From contig JAATFD010000024.1 in assembly GCA_015655375.1 (NCBI GenBank), positions 1-64,000 of the forward strand: 64,000 nt of DNA. Direction: 5' to 3'. The notes under the pieces are model-generated. The model ran no database searches, had not been told where the DNA came from, and saw only the letters and a list, made by a program, of their open reading frames with translations. The position numbers and the translations under genes were made by a program. Positions 1-9,589 of this stretch are shown here, one piece after another (position 1 is the stretch's first letter; each line of letters starts with the position of its first letter). The stretch comes from Actinomycetales bacterium. GTDB lineage: Bacteria; Actinomycetota; Actinomycetes; Actinomycetales; Actinomycetaceae.

Positions 1-57
1 CAACGCCGATGGTACTGCCCCCGACAGGGAGTGGGAGAGTAGGACACCGCCGCAACC
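1..57 (+). rRNA. rrf: 5S ribosomal RNA, 3' end (partial)
   Basis: The first bases match the conserved 3' part of bacterial 5S rRNA: CGCCGATGGTACTGC near position 5 and GTGGGAGAGTAGGACACC near position 31 are the helix IV/V and closing-stem sequences. The 5' half lies left of the window, so an rRNA operon ends here. The exact 3' end is good to a few bases only. Confidence 0.9.
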
Positions 58-70
58 ACACGAAACACGA

Positions 71-108
71 GAGGCGCTCAAACCCACACACGCGGGCTTG
101 AGCGCCTC
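71..108 (+). terminator. rRNA operon terminator hairpin
   Basis: GAGGCGCTCAAACCC (71-85) pairs with GGGCTTGAGCGCCTC (94-108) with one mismatch in 15, around a short loop. It directly follows the 5S gene. There is no long T tract, which is common for actinobacterial terminators. Between it and the next gene (109-289) I see nothing definite. Confidence 0.75.
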
Positions 109-289
109 CCCACACCACCACGAGACGTGCTCAAAATCATGCGTCCACCGGGATCCGGGCGTCCAGTTCGTGCCGTGCGCCGCTGATGGGGCTTCTTCCC
201 GCAGGTCAGCGCGGGTGTGCCGGGAGTACAGCGTGTGATGCGATCCTCGACAGTGGTCCCAATGTAGGGCGTTGAAGTCGTGCCATCCT

Positions 290-1783
290 ATGGGTGTGTC
301 GAATACTGATCTCCCTGATGACCAGCGTTCAGGTGAGGAACTTGATCCATTGGCAATGCCTGCGGTTGAACCCAGGGACTCCCATTCACTCGCTGCGGAT
401 GGGGGGCTGCCGCCGCAGCCGGTGTCCGTGGGTGGGCAGGTGCACCCGGTGGCTCGGCGTCCGGGGGAGTCGTCTCTGACGATGCATCGGATGGTCGCTC
501 ACGATCGTCTTGCTCATCAGTCGAGGATCGTGCTCCGGCTGGGTCAGATGCTGCTGTCGTGCGGGGCCAGTGCGTTCCGCGTCAAGCACTCGATGGCCAA
601 GCTGGCTCAGGCTGTCGGTATCGAGCAACATCATGCTCAGGTGACTTATACCGAGATCATCGCGACCGCCTATGCGAGCGGGACGTTTCGCACTGAGCTG
701 GCGGAACAACGGGCGATGGGCGTCAATGCGGATCGCATCGACCGCTTGTCCAACTACGTCGATTCGCTCGAGGGACGACATGTCCTCGTCGAGGAAGTCG
801 ACGCCGGACTCGACGAGATCGACAAGGTTCCGCAGCTCTACGGATGGTTCGCGAACGCGATGGCCTCGGGGGTTGCCTGCGCGGGGTTTTCGTTCCTCAA
901 CCATGGTGGATGGATCGAGTGCTCGGTTGTTGCGGTTGCGGCCTTCTTCGGGCAGTTGTTGCGGCGACGGATGATGCGACGTCGTATGAACCACTTTGGG
1001 GTTTGGATGGCGACGGGCGCGGTGGCGTCGACGATCTACATTCTTTTGGTCGCTGCTGCACAGAACTACCTCGGACTGGAGCCGACCCACCAAGCGGGCT
1101 TTATCTCTGCGGTGTTGTTTCTGGTTCCGGGGTTCCCGCTGGTCACCGGCATCATCGACCTTGTTCGACAGGATTTTCAGGCTGGCATTGCCCGGTTGGT
1201 ATATGTCTGTATGCTCTTGGTCTCGGCGGGCGTGGCGGTTTGGGGAGTCTCACTGCTTTTCCACTGGTCGGTGACACCGGTCTACGACTATCATCTGGTT
1301 TTCTGGCAGCTCTACGGTTTTCGACTCGGTGCGAGCTTCATCGCTTCCTATGGATTCGCGATGCTCTTCAACTCACCGCCCAAGGTATGTGTGGCGGCTG
1401 CCGGGATCGGAATGGTCATCAACGTCAGTCGACTGTTCCTCACCGACTCAGTGCCAGATTTCCCTGTTCAGGCCGCCGTGGGCCTCGCTGCTCTGTTTGC
1501 GGGTCTGCTTGCGACGGTGGTGGCACGGCGGACCCGTTTCTCGCGCGTGACGTTGTCGGTACCTGCAGTGGTCATCATGATCCCCGGTGTGCCGCTGTAT
1601 CGCTCGCTCGCCTACCTCAACGACGGTCAGATCAGCGATGCACTCGCCTCGATGTTCACCGTGTTCTTCACGATTATCTCGATCGGCGTCGGCCTTGCTG
1701 TGGCACGGATGCTAACGGATCGGAATTGGCTGATGGAGAATCCTCGGGGTGTCCCGAGTCTGGGGGGATCCCCCGATGCCTAA
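290..1783 (+). CDS. thrE: ThrE-family threonine/serine exporter
   Basis: Inner-membrane protein of the ThrE (DUF1212) family, which in Corynebacterium glutamicum exports L-threonine and L-serine. After about 60 polar residues comes the family's conserved cytoplasmic domain (LRLGQMLLSCGASAFRVK, then VTYTEIIATAYASG), followed by about ten hydrophobic segments to the C terminus. The two-part layout and length of about 500 residues fit the single-chain actinobacterial form. The start is uncertain: in-frame TTG at 272, ATG at 290 and GTG at 296 all lack a good ribosome binding site; ATG 290 is my choice. The gene is convergent with the next carrier, 54 bases apart. Substrate specificity beyond small hydroxy amino acids is not visible. 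Confidence 0.85.
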   Translation: MGVSNTDLPDDQRSGEELDPLAMPAVEPRDSHSLAADGGLPPQPVSVGGQVHPVARRPGESSLTMHRMVAHDRLAHQSRIVLRLGQMLLSCGASAFRVKHSMAKLAQAVGIEQHHAQVTYTEIIATAYASGTFRTELAEQRAMGVNADRIDRLSNYVDSLEGRHVLVEEVDAGLDEIDKVPQLYGWFANAMASGVACAGFSFLNHGGWIECSVVAVAAFFGQLLRRRMMRRRMNHFGVWMATGAVASTIYILLVAAAQNYLGLEPTHQAGFISAVLFLVPGFPLVTGIIDLVRQDFQAGIARLVYVCMLLVSAGVAVWGVSLLFHWSVTPVYDYHLVFWQLYGFRLGASFIASYGFAMLFNSPPKVCVAAAGIGMVINVSRLFLTDSVPDFPVQAAVGLAALFAGLLATVVARRTRFSRVTLSVPAVVIMIPGVPLYRSLAYLNDGQISDALASMFTVFFTIISIGVGLAVARMLTDRNWLMENPRGVPSLGGSPDA

Positions 1784-1837
1784 GGATGACGTGGAGGCGC
1801 CCGTGGGCGTGGTCTCTCCCGTGCGGACGCGTTCCTT

Positions 1838-3439
1838 CTAGAATCCACCCATGATCTGAGCGACGAGGATCTTCCCGATCATCGCGACCGGATAGACCAA
1901 CGCATATCCGAGTGTCACGCGTGGGTCCGAGTTCGTTCTCGAGTTTGCGAAGGCGAGAACGGCCGGTTGTGTCTGGGAACCAGCGAGTATGCCTGACAGC
2001 TGGGTCCCGCCCATATGGAACATCCATCGCATCGTGGCATACAGGCCGATCGCCATGATCGTCGTCATCAGGGCTCCGAGGATGAGGATCTTCCACCAAG
2101 TTCCCGAAGTGAAGGCCTCTGCGATCTGTCCGCCAGCGTTCGCGCCAGCCTGGGCGAGGAAAATCAGCAGCCCAAACTCGGAGAGCACCTGGCAGGCCGT
2201 ATAGGGGATTGCCGTGACGAGCGGACCGATCCGACCGAGCTTGCCGAAGACCAGGCCGACAATGAGAGTCCCGGCGGCCGATCCGATGGAGAAATAGTCG
2301 CCGGTGGGGGTGAAGATCTTCATCTCTCCGAGGAGAATCCCCAACGCCATTCCGACGCCGAGGGCGATCGGGTTGAGGTCCGTGAGACCACGGGTGGAGT
2401 CTCCGAAGAACTTCGTGAGCTCCTTCATCTTCGAGGTCGGAGCGACCACGCGGACCCGGTCGCCCTGTTGGAGCACCAAGTCGGGCTCGGCGACCATATC
2501 AATATCGCCACGGCGCACACGGGAGATCGTTCCGGAAAACCGCGTCGCCAGGTCGAGGTCGTCGATCGAATGTCCGGCGAGCCTCGGATCCGAGACGGTG
2601 ATCCGACGGAAGTCGAGATAGGAGCGATCCTCGATGAGGGAATGCGAGGACGAGTGCCCGAGCTCGGTGGCCACCCGCGCGACCAACTCTCGAGGTCCGA
2701 CGACCGTCACGAGGTCGCCTCGGTCCAAGGTGTCAGAACCAGAGGGCCGTCGAATCGGGCCGGTTTCCCCGCGACGTAGCCGGGAAAAGGTGATCCGTCC
2801 CCCAAGCTTGTCGTGGATGTCGCCGATGAACGGGTGGTCCTCGCGCTCGACCCGGATCGTGCGGTTGGCCAAGGGGCTGGGCGTATCTGTGTCATGACGG
2901 CCGTAGGACAAGGCCGCCGTTGCGGCGGCCAGCATCCCGATGACGCCGAAGAGGTAGGCGATCGAATAGCCGACCGTTGCCGCACCCAGGTCACCGGAGG
3001 AGTCGCCGGCCGCGGCCAGGGCAGGTGTGTTCGTCAGGGCACCGGCGAAGGCTCCGGTGATCATCGCCGATGACATCCCCAACGACTTCCCGACGCCCGT
3101 CCCGATCCCTGCTGTCACGACGAAGAGGACAACCATGACGAGGATCGGTCCGACCGCGGTCTTGAGATTGTGGAAGAAGGATGCGCCGGAGGTGATGCCG
3201 ATGGCGAAGGCAAACAGAGCCAGGCCGAGAATCCCCAGCTGGGGAGTGACCCTCAGCTCGATGCCATACGTCTGGGCCCACGCGGCCATGATGATCGCGA
3301 CGAAGAGGACCGCGGCCGCTCCCAGTCCGATGCCCCGGACCTTGATCTGTCCGACGGCCATTCCGACGCCGATGAGCAGGAAGAGAAAGAGGACCGGTTG
3401 GTCCGCGAGAAACGTGAAGAAAGATGCCAAGGCGTTCAC
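1838..3439 (-). CDS. AspT/YidE-type transporter with two RCK_C (TrkA-C) domains
   Basis: Membrane carrier of the aspartate:alanine exchanger superfamily (AAEx). Layout: five to six membrane segments, a soluble centre with two RCK_C-like stretches (around LDRGDLVTVVGPRELV and LQQGDRVRVVAPTSKM), then five to six more membrane segments, including the family-typical GxxLSGxLAGxQTQPAVLAFA. This is the usual duplicated fold, at the usual 530-560 residues. GTG at 3439 starts just before the first membrane segment; the frame stays open to an ATG at 3511, but those extra residues look non-coding. The substrate is unknown; dicarboxylic amino acids or organic acids are known for relatives. It is a single gene, divergent from the ilv leader. 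Confidence 0.75.
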   Translation of the reverse strand: MNALASFFTFLADQPVLFLFLLIGVGMAVGQIKVRGIGLGAAAVLFVAIIMAAWAQTYGIELRVTPQLGILGLALFAFAIGITSGASFFHNLKTAVGPILVMVVLFVVTAGIGTGVGKSLGMSSAMITGAFAGALTNTPALAAAGDSSGDLGAATVGYSIAYLFGVIGMLAAATAALSYGRHDTDTPSPLANRTIRVEREDHPFIGDIHDKLGGRITFSRLRRGETGPIRRPSGSDTLDRGDLVTVVGPRELVARVATELGHSSSHSLIEDRSYLDFRRITVSDPRLAGHSIDDLDLATRFSGTISRVRRGDIDMVAEPDLVLQQGDRVRVVAPTSKMKELTKFFGDSTRGLTDLNPIALGVGMALGILLGEMKIFTPTGDYFSIGSAAGTLIVGLVFGKLGRIGPLVTAIPYTACQVLSEFGLLIFLAQAGANAGGQIAEAFTSGTWWKILILGALMTTIMAIGLYATMRWMFHMGGTQLSGILAGSQTQPAVLAFANSRTNSDPRVTLGYALVYPVAMIGKILVAQIMGGF

Positions 3440-3645
3440 TCCGATGTGGGAAGTGCCGACACAAAACCGCTGACAGTATGTCAGCTCACAATGGCTTGAC
3501 TCTTGGCCCATCGTCCCATGCCGTGGCGGGTCGGACGCACCGGGGTGAGCACCTTGATCGAAATTTTCCGGTCATCTCGAACGCGGATATCCGGACTGTG
3601 AGACGGGTGCCTGTCCAGTCACAGTCGCCACCTATGGTGGTTCGC

Positions 3646-3714
3646 ATGCTCGAGATTCACGCGCTCCGTCTTGCGCGCCTGATTGTATTCAGGCGTGTGG
3701 ATCCTGCCGTGTGA
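3646..3714 (+). CDS. ilvB operon leader peptide
   Basis: A 22-codon frame starting ATG reads MLEIHALRLARLIVFRR and ends in DPAV and a TGA stop. It is rich in the three branched-chain residues, with a Leu-Ile-Val run at residues 12-14, and is followed 26 bases later by a terminator-like hairpin in front of ilvB. This is the arrangement of translational attenuation known for ilvB leaders in Corynebacterium and Streptomyces: shortage of charged Leu/Ile/Val tRNA stalls the ribosome and prevents termination. TATGGT at 3633-3638 could be a -10 element placing transcription start at or beside the ATG, so the leader may be leaderless; this last point is tentative. Confidence 0.8.
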   Translation: MLEIHALRLARLIVFRRVDPAV

Positions 3715-3740
3715 AAAACGGGTGGACCGCACGCCATGAA

Positions 3741-3768
3741 CCCCAACGCTTCGCGTCGGGGCTTTTTT
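3741..3768 (+). promoter_or_regulatory. ilvBNC transcription attenuator
   Basis: CCCCAACGC (3741-3749) pairs with GCGTCGGGG (3753-3761) with one mismatch and a three-base loop, followed directly by C and six T (3762-3768). It sits between the leader peptide and the ilvB start and looks like a rho-independent terminator, which fits attenuation control of the downstream operon. Confidence 0.8.
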
Positions 3769-3809
3769 CTTGAGTGAGACCACCACATCGAGCATGGGAG
3801 GACCCCGCG

Positions 3810-5573
3810 GTGACCAACACTGTCCGCGCGGAGACGATGACCGGAGCGGCAGCCATCGTCTCGAGTCTGGAGGCCCTGGGCGTCACTGACGTCTTCGGGA
3901 TGCCGGGCGGCGCGATTCTGCCGACCTATGACCCCCTGATGGATTCTTCGATCCGACACATCCTGGTCCGCCATGAGCAGGGAGCAGGACATGCTGCGGA
4001 GGGATTTGCCCTGGCGACGGGGCGGGTCGGATGCGCGATCGTCACGTCGGGGCCTGGCGCGACGAACACGTTGACCGCGCTGGCGGATGCAAACATGGAC
4101 TCCGTGCCGATCGTCGTGATCTCCGGTCAGGTTGGGGCCTCGTTGATCGGGACCGACGCTTTCCAGGAGGCCGACATCGTCGGGGCCTCCATGCCTGTCA
4201 CCAAACATTCCTTCTTGGTCACCGACGCCCAGGAGATCCCTGCGCGTCTGGCCGAGGCCTTCCACATTGCGTCCACCGGTCGGCCCGGCCCTGTCCTCGT
4301 CGACATCACGAAGTCGGCGCAGAACGCGCAGATGTCCTTCTCCTGGCCACCCCAGATGGATCTGCCCGGATACAAACCCGCGGGAAAGCCGCATGCCCGA
4401 CAAGTGCGGGCCGCCGCCCGCGAGTTCTGCCAGGCCCAGGCTCCTGTGCTCTACGTGGGAGGGGGAGTCATCCGCGCAGGCGCATCGGCGCAACTCGCTC
4501 AGCTCGTGGAGCTCACGGATGCCGCGGTCGTCACGACCCTGACCGCTCGGGGAGCGCTGCCGGATTCTGATCGTCACAATCTCGGGATGCCGGGCATGCA
4601 CGGGACCGTCGCCGCCGTGGGAGCCCTTCAGAGGGCCGACCTCGTCGTCGCCCTCGGGGCACGGTTCGACGATCGGGTCACCGGCAATCTCGATTCTTTT
4701 GCTCCGCGCGCTCGCATCGTCCATGTTGACATCGACGCGGCCGAGATCTCGAAGAACCGCGTCGCCGACATCCCGATCGTCGGGGACCTGGCGTTGACGC
4801 TGAAGGCGTTGGTCGACGCGCTGCCCGCCGCACAAGACAAAGACGGGACGCCAGACCTCAGTGGATGGTGGCGCTACCTCGACCGGTTGCAGGAGCTTTA
4901 TCCCCTGGGATGGACCGAGCCCGAGGACGGGCGCCTGTCCCCCCAGCACGTCCTCGAACGGCTCTCGGCCGTGGCGGGACCTGAGGCGATCTACGCGACG
5001 GGGGTCGGCCAGCACCAGATGTGGGCCGCACAGTTCATCGCGCATGAGCATCCTCGCCATTTCATCTCGTCCTCCGGGCTGGGGACGATGGGGTACTGCA
5101 TCCCGGCCGCGATGGGCGCCCAGGTCGGCAGGCCAGATGCGACCGTGTGGGCGATCGATGGGGATGGGTCGTTCCAAATGACGAACCAGGAGCTGGCGAC
5201 CTGCACGATCAACCACATCCCGATCAAGGTCGCGCTGATCAACAACTCCGTCCTCGGGATGGTGCGGCAGTGGCAGTCGTTGTTCTACTCCCAGCGCTAC
5301 TCCAACACCGTCCTCAACCCCGATGAGGGCGAGCAGATCCCCAACTTCGTCATGCTCGCCGAGGCCTATGGCCTGGCTGCACGCACGGTCAGTGATCCCA
5401 CGGAGGTCGACGAGGCCATCGAGTGGGCAATGACGATCACCGATCGACCTGTGCTCATCGACTTCAGGGTCTCGCGTGAGGCGATGGTGTGGCCGATGGT
5501 GGCCGCGGGCGTGTCCAATGACGACATCCGTTACGCCAAGGGCCTGGCCCCCGACTGGGACGTGGAGGACTGA
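3810..5573 (+). CDS. ilvB: Acetolactate synthase large (catalytic) subunit
   Basis: Thiamine-diphosphate enzyme that joins two pyruvates, or pyruvate and 2-oxobutyrate, in the first common step of valine/leucine/isoleucine synthesis. The catalytic glutamate region [18 protein letters not shown] is near residue 50, the FAD/central domain lies at about 190-330, and the ThDP-Mg motif [12 protein letters not shown] continuing to [12 protein letters not shown] is in the C-terminal domain. GTG at 3810 is chosen because GGGAGGA lies 7 bases upstream; the upstream GTG at 3774 falls just after the attenuator. It gives 587 residues, normal for the family. ilvN follows after one base. Control is expected through the leader peptide and attenuator. 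Confidence 0.95.
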   Translation: MTNTVRAETMTGAAAIVSSLEALGVTDVFGMPGGAILPTYDPLMDSSIRHILVRHEQGAGHAAEGFALATGRVGCAIVTSGPGATNTLTALADANMDSVPIVVISGQVGASLIGTDAFQEADIVGASMPVTKHSFLVTDAQEIPARLAEAFHIASTGRPGPVLVDITKSAQNAQMSFSWPPQMDLPGYKPAGKPHARQVRAAAREFCQAQAPVLYVGGGVIRAGASAQLAQLVELTDAAVVTTLTARGALPDSDRHNLGMPGMHGTVAAVGALQRADLVVALGARFDDRVTGNLDSFAPRARIVHVDIDAAEISKNRVADIPIVGDLALTLKALVDALPAAQDKDGTPDLSGWWRYLDRLQELYPLGWTEPEDGRLSPQHVLERLSAVAGPEAIYATGVGQHQMWAAQFIAHEHPRHFISSSGLGTMGYCIPAAMGAQVGRPDATVWAIDGDGSFQMTNQELATCTINHIPIKVALINNSVLGMVRQWQSLFYSQRYSNTVLNPDEGEQIPNFVMLAEAYGLAARTVSDPTEVDEAIEWAMTITDRPVLIDFRVSREAMVWPMVAAGVSNDDIRYAKGLAPDWDVED

Positions 5574-5574
5574 C

Positions 5575-6087
5575 ATGGGACAGATGCGCACTCTCTCGGT
5601 CCTGGTGGAGAACAAACCGGGCGTCCTCACTCGCGTCGCGGCGCTCTTTGCCCGCCGGGCCTTCAACATCAAGTCCCTCACGGTGGGAGAGACGGAGCAT
5701 CCGGCGATCTCCCGCATGACGATCATCGTCGAGGCCGAGGGACTGCCCTTCGAGCAGGTGACGAAACAGCTCAACAAGCTGGTCAACGTGCTCAAGGTCG
5801 TCGAGCTGGACCCCGACGCCTCGGTCGAGAGGCGTCTGATGCTTCTCAAGGTGCGTGCCGACGAATCGCGTCGTACTGGGGTGCTCCAGGTGGTTGATCT
5901 TTTCCGCGCACACGTCGTGGATGTGCAGCCGGAGACTGTCGTCATCGAGTCGGTTGGCTCTTTGGCGAAGTTGGAGGCGCTGTTGCGGGTCTTGGAGCCC
6001 TACGGCGTCACAGAAATCGTCCAGTCGGGTGCCGTCGCCATCGGGCGAGGCCACCGTTCGATCACGGATCAATTGAAGGAGAAATGA
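5575..6087 (+). CDS. ilvN: Acetolactate synthase small (regulatory) subunit
   Basis: Regulatory subunit that activates IlvB and carries valine feedback inhibition. An N-terminal ACT domain ([32 protein letters not shown]) occupies about residues 4-80, and the C-terminal ALS_ss domain covers 85-165. The length of 170 residues is typical. ATG 5575 begins one base after the ilvB stop, and the gene overlaps the first possible ATG of ilvC, so the three genes are one translationally linked unit. Confidence 0.95.
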   Translation: MGQMRTLSVLVENKPGVLTRVAALFARRAFNIKSLTVGETEHPAISRMTIIVEAEGLPFEQVTKQLNKLVNVLKVVELDPDASVERRLMLLKVRADESRRTGVLQVVDLFRAHVVDVQPETVVIESVGSLAKLEALLRVLEPYGVTEIVQSGAVAIGRGHRSITDQLKEK

Positions 6088-6089
6088 CA

Positions 6090-7115
6090 ATGGCGGAGAT
6101 CTACTACGACAACGACGCCGACCTGTCACTCATCAGGTCGAAGAAGGTCGCCATCATCGGGTACGGCTCGCAGGGTCATGCTCATGCGCTCAACCTCAAG
6201 GACTCCGGGGTCGATGTGGTCGTCGGACTGCGCCCAGGCTCGTCCTCGTGGGCGAAGGCCGAAGAGGCGGGATTGGAGGTGAAAGACGTCCCTGAGGCCG
6301 TCGCCGAGGGCGATGTCGTGATGATCCTCGTGCCTGATCAGGCCCAGCGCTCCGTCTACGCAGAGCGGATTGCGCCCTTCCTCAAGCCGGACGCCGCTCT
6401 GTTCTTCGCGCACGGATTCAACATCCGCTTCGGCTACATCGACCCGGGCGAGGGACACGACGTGTGCATGGTCGCCCCGAAGGGCCCGGGCCACAAGGTG
6501 CGCGAAGCCTTCCTCCAGGGCGTCGGCACTCCCGATGTCGTCGCGGTCGAGGTCGATGCCTCCGGTGAGGCGTGGCCGCTGACGCTGTCGTACGCGAAGG
6601 CGCTGGGCGGGACGAAGGCCGGCGTCATCAAGACGACCTTCACCGAGGAGACGGAGACGGACCTCTTCGGTGAGCAGGCGGTCCTGTGCGGCGGCGTCTC
6701 CCACCTGATCCAGGCCGGATTCGAGACACTGGTCGAGGCCGGTTACCAGCCGGAGATCGCCTACTTCGAGGTCTGCCACGAGCTCAAGCAGATCGTCGAC
6801 CTCATCAACGAGGGCGGCATCACCAAGCAGCGCTGGTCGTGCTCCGACACCGCTGAATACGGGGACTACGTCTCCGGTCCGCGCGTCATCGGCCCGCAGG
6901 TCAAGTCCGCGATGAAGGACGTTCTCTCCGACATCCAGGACGGAACGTTCGCGACTCGTTTCATCGCGGACCAGGACAGCGGGGCGCTGGAGTTCAAGGC
7001 GCTGCGCGCCGAGGAGGAGCAGCACCCGATTGAGAAGACCGGGCACTTCCTGCGCTCGAAGTTCGGGTGGACTCAGCAGGACGACGACTACGTCGATGGG
7101 TCGGCGGCGCGCTGA
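6090..7115 (+). CDS. ilvC: Ketol-acid reductoisomerase (NADP+), class I
   Basis: Isomerises and reduces acetolactate or acetohydroxybutyrate to the dihydroxy acids, second step of valine/isoleucine synthesis. The Rossmann motif [17 protein letters not shown] is near residue 25 and the C-terminal all-helical domain carries the Mg-binding region [16 protein letters not shown]. At about 341 residues it is the short class I form. ATG 6090 is preferred over ATG 6084 because AAGGAG (6076-6081) sits 8 bases before it, but only 2 before the other. It is the last gene of ilvBNC. The 111 bases after it hold no clear terminator. Confidence 0.95.
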   Translation: MAEIYYDNDADLSLIRSKKVAIIGYGSQGHAHALNLKDSGVDVVVGLRPGSSSWAKAEEAGLEVKDVPEAVAEGDVVMILVPDQAQRSVYAERIAPFLKPDAALFFAHGFNIRFGYIDPGEGHDVCMVAPKGPGHKVREAFLQGVGTPDVVAVEVDASGEAWPLTLSYAKALGGTKAGVIKTTFTEETETDLFGEQAVLCGGVSHLIQAGFETLVEAGYQPEIAYFEVCHELKQIVDLINEGGITKQRWSCSDTAEYGDYVSGPRVIGPQVKSAMKDVLSDIQDGTFATRFIADQDSGALEFKALRAEEEQHPIEKTGHFLRSKFGWTQQDDDYVDGSAAR

Positions 7116-7226
7116 TCACCGGGCATCCGGACGGGGCGGGCGGGCCCCGGCCGGGTCGCTGAGGCGGGTGAGGGACGACCATGCGGAGCCGTATTCGTCG
7201 ACCGAGGTCATCGGACAGGCATACTG

Positions 7227-8273
7227 GTGAACATGTCGACCCAACAACCCAGTCGGTCCGCGCGGCACAACCCTGGCAAACGACGGATGAGTGGGACCCG
7301 CAAGGCCCTCATCGCTTTCGGTGTCATCCTGCTTGTCCTCGTTCTCACATTGGCGGGCATCGCCCTGGCGGTCAGACATTCGATCAATTCGCAGATCCAG
7401 CATCTGCCCTCGGCGTTGCCCTCGGCCGCCGAGCAGTCCGGGGACTCGCAATCGGCGGAATCGGGATCGGAGTCGACGCCGATCAATTTCCTGGTGATGG
7501 GATCGGATTCGCGCGAACTCGGCGGAGACCCGTCGGACTGGCAGTCGAACCTCGAACGCAGTGACGTCCTCATGCTCGTCCAGATCACGGGGGACCGAGA
7601 GGGCATGAACGTCATGTCGATCCCGCGTGACTCCTGGGTCAGCATTCCCGAACACGGCGAGGCCAAGATCAACGCGGCGCTGGCCTACGGTGGCACGTCG
7701 CTCGCTGTCACGACCGTCCAGAACCTGACTGGCGTCCATATCGATCATGTAGCTCTGGTCGACTTTGAGACCTTCAAGGAAATGACCGACGAACTCGGCG
7801 GGGTGACGATCTCGACCGAGGAGGGGGACCAGACGATGGATGGGAGCGAGGCTCTCACCTTTGTCCGTGAGCGGTACTCGTTGCCGCGTGGAGACTTCGA
7901 TCGGGTTCGTCGCCAGCAAGCGTGGATCAAGGCGATCATGACGAAGGTCTTCGACAAGGATGTTCTGACCTCACCCAGCGAGATCAGCTCGTTGACGTCG
8001 GTCTTCTTCGCGAATTCCTATGTCGACGATTCCCTCGATGCCGACACGATGATGTCGCTGGCACTGAGCATGCGGAACCTGAGATCCTCGGGCGTCGAAT
8101 TCCTGACGGCCCCGAACAATGGGACGGGGACGTCCGACGACGGGCAATCGACTGTCGTTCTCAACGACGAATTGTTGGGCGAGTTGAGTCGGGCATGGCA
8201 GAACGACACCGTGTCCGATTTCCTCTCGAATCATCCGGAGATCCAAACCCTCAGTTCCGAACCCGTGGCGTGA
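7227..8273 (+). CDS. LCP-family (LytR-CpsA-Psr) cell wall glycopolymer ligase
   Basis: LCP proteins transfer undecaprenyl-linked glycopolymers or protein glycans to peptidoglycan on the outer side of the membrane. A cytoplasmic basic stretch is followed by one membrane anchor (about residues 27-50), a Ser/Ser-Glu rich linker and the LCP domain. The conserved blocks are present: NFLVMGSDSRE, RSDVLMLVQI, MNVMSIPRDSWV, KINAALAYGG, DGSEALTFVRERY and DFDRVRRQQAWI, with the catalytic arginines and aspartates. GTG 7227 and ATG 7233 are both possible starts and neither has a strong binding site. It lies between ilvC and leuB but has no metabolic link with them. Confidence 0.9.
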   Translation: MNMSTQQPSRSARHNPGKRRMSGTRKALIAFGVILLVLVLTLAGIALAVRHSINSQIQHLPSALPSAAEQSGDSQSAESGSESTPINFLVMGSDSRELGGDPSDWQSNLERSDVLMLVQITGDREGMNVMSIPRDSWVSIPEHGEAKINAALAYGGTSLAVTTVQNLTGVHIDHVALVDFETFKEMTDELGGVTISTEEGDQTMDGSEALTFVRERYSLPRGDFDRVRRQQAWIKAIMTKVFDKDVLTSPSEISSLTSVFFANSYVDDSLDADTMMSLALSMRNLRSSGVEFLTAPNNGTGTSDDGQSTVVLNDELLGELSRAWQNDTVSDFLSNHPEIQTLSSEPVA

Positions 8274-8355
8274 GGTCGCCCTCGTCGAACGGACTTGACA
8301 CTCACATGACGGACGCTCCCGTGGTGCCGTGAGGCCGGTGCGGACAATGGGATCC

Positions 8356-9414
8356 ATGACGACACTGAAGCTCGCGGTGATCCCAGGAGATGGAATCGGA
8401 CAGGAGGTCGTGCCCGAGGGCCTGAAGGTCCTCGACGCGGCCCTCTCCGGTTCCGACGTCGAGGTCCGCCCCACCTTCTTCGATCTCGGCGCCGCGAGGT
8501 GGCACCGGACGGGGGAGACTTTGCCCGATGAGGAGCTCGCGCGGATTGACGCCCACGATGCGATCCTTCTCGGTGCGGTGGGGGATCCATCGGTCCCCTC
8601 CGGGGTCCTCGAGCGAGGGCTCCTTCTGCGGCTGCGTTTCGCCCTTGATCACTACATCAATCTGCGCCCGTCGGTGTACTTCCCGGGCGTGCCGACACCG
8701 CTAGCAAATCCGGGGGACATCGACTTCGTCGTCGTGCGCGAGGGGACGGAGGGCCTCTACATCGGCAACGGGGGAGTCTTGCGCCAAGACACCCCGCAGG
8801 AGATCGCCACCGAGGTCAGCATCAATACCGCGTTCGGCGTGGAGCGCGTCGTGCGGTATGCCTTCGAAATGGCAGCATCCCGTCCCGCCCATCACCTGAC
8901 GTTGGTCCACAAGCACAACGTCCTCGTCAATGCGGGAGGGCTGTGGGCGCGCATCGTTGAGCGTGTGGGTCACGAGTACCCGCAGGTCGAGGTCGACTAC
9001 AGCCACGTTGACGCCGCGACGATCCACTTGGTCACCGACCCTGGGCGCTTCGACGTCATCGTCACCGACAACCTCTTCGGGGACATTCTCACCGACGAGG
9101 CCGGGGCGATCACCGGCGGGATCGGCTTGGCGGCCTCGGGCAACATCAATCCGGAGGGGAGCCATCCCTCGATGTTCGAACCTGTGCATGGCTCGGCGCC
9201 CGATATCGCTGGCCAGGGTCTGGCGGACCCGACGGCAACGGTGGCGTCCGTGGCGCTTCTGCTCGACCATCTTGGTTTTGGGGCCTCGGCTCGATCGGTC
9301 GAGGTGGCGGTGGCCGCCGACATGGCGGAGCGCGCCGAGGCAGCCCGTCGGGGGGCACCCCTCGTCCGATCGACCGCACAGATCGGCGACTCCCTGGTGG
9401 CCCGACTCTCCTGA
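8356..9414 (+). CDS. leuB: 3-isopropylmalate dehydrogenase
   Basis: NAD-dependent oxidative decarboxylation of 3-isopropylmalate in leucine synthesis. It begins [19 protein letters not shown], carries the substrate loop [21 protein letters not shown], and the metal/NAD motifs [17 protein letters not shown] and [13 protein letters not shown] 8356 gives 352 residues, the actinobacterial length; the frame is open from GTG 8329. It is followed by 175 non-coding bases before ilvE. The tartrate/isocitrate dehydrogenase relatives are less likely because the leucine-specific ERGLLLRLR loop and the pathway neighbours are present. Confidence 0.92.
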   Translation: MTTLKLAVIPGDGIGQEVVPEGLKVLDAALSGSDVEVRPTFFDLGAARWHRTGETLPDEELARIDAHDAILLGAVGDPSVPSGVLERGLLLRLRFALDHYINLRPSVYFPGVPTPLANPGDIDFVVVREGTEGLYIGNGGVLRQDTPQEIATEVSINTAFGVERVVRYAFEMAASRPAHHLTLVHKHNVLVNAGGLWARIVERVGHEYPQVEVDYSHVDAATIHLVTDPGRFDVIVTDNLFGDILTDEAGAITGGIGLAASGNINPEGSHPSMFEPVHGSAPDIAGQGLADPTATVASVALLLDHLGFGASARSVEVAVAADMAERAEAARRGAPLVRSTAQIGDSLVARLS

Positions 9415-9589
9415 CCAGCCGCGGTACGCCTTGCGTGGGTGGCGAGACACGTTCAGGGATTTGTGTTCGGTTGGCGCGGGGTCAGTGGAGTCGCAGACGG
9501 GCCTCGGTCAGATGACGGACGTACTCCTGCCGTGTCGGCCCGGTCACTAGGCTGATGGTCATTACCCCCACAAGAGGAAGGCCACGACG

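Noticed and set aside
3657..5945. 762-codon open frame on the minus strand opposite ilvB/ilvN
   Set aside because: It mirrors the codon pattern of ilvB and ilvN, which have clear family motifs; the antisense translation is Arg/Asp/His rich and matches no family.
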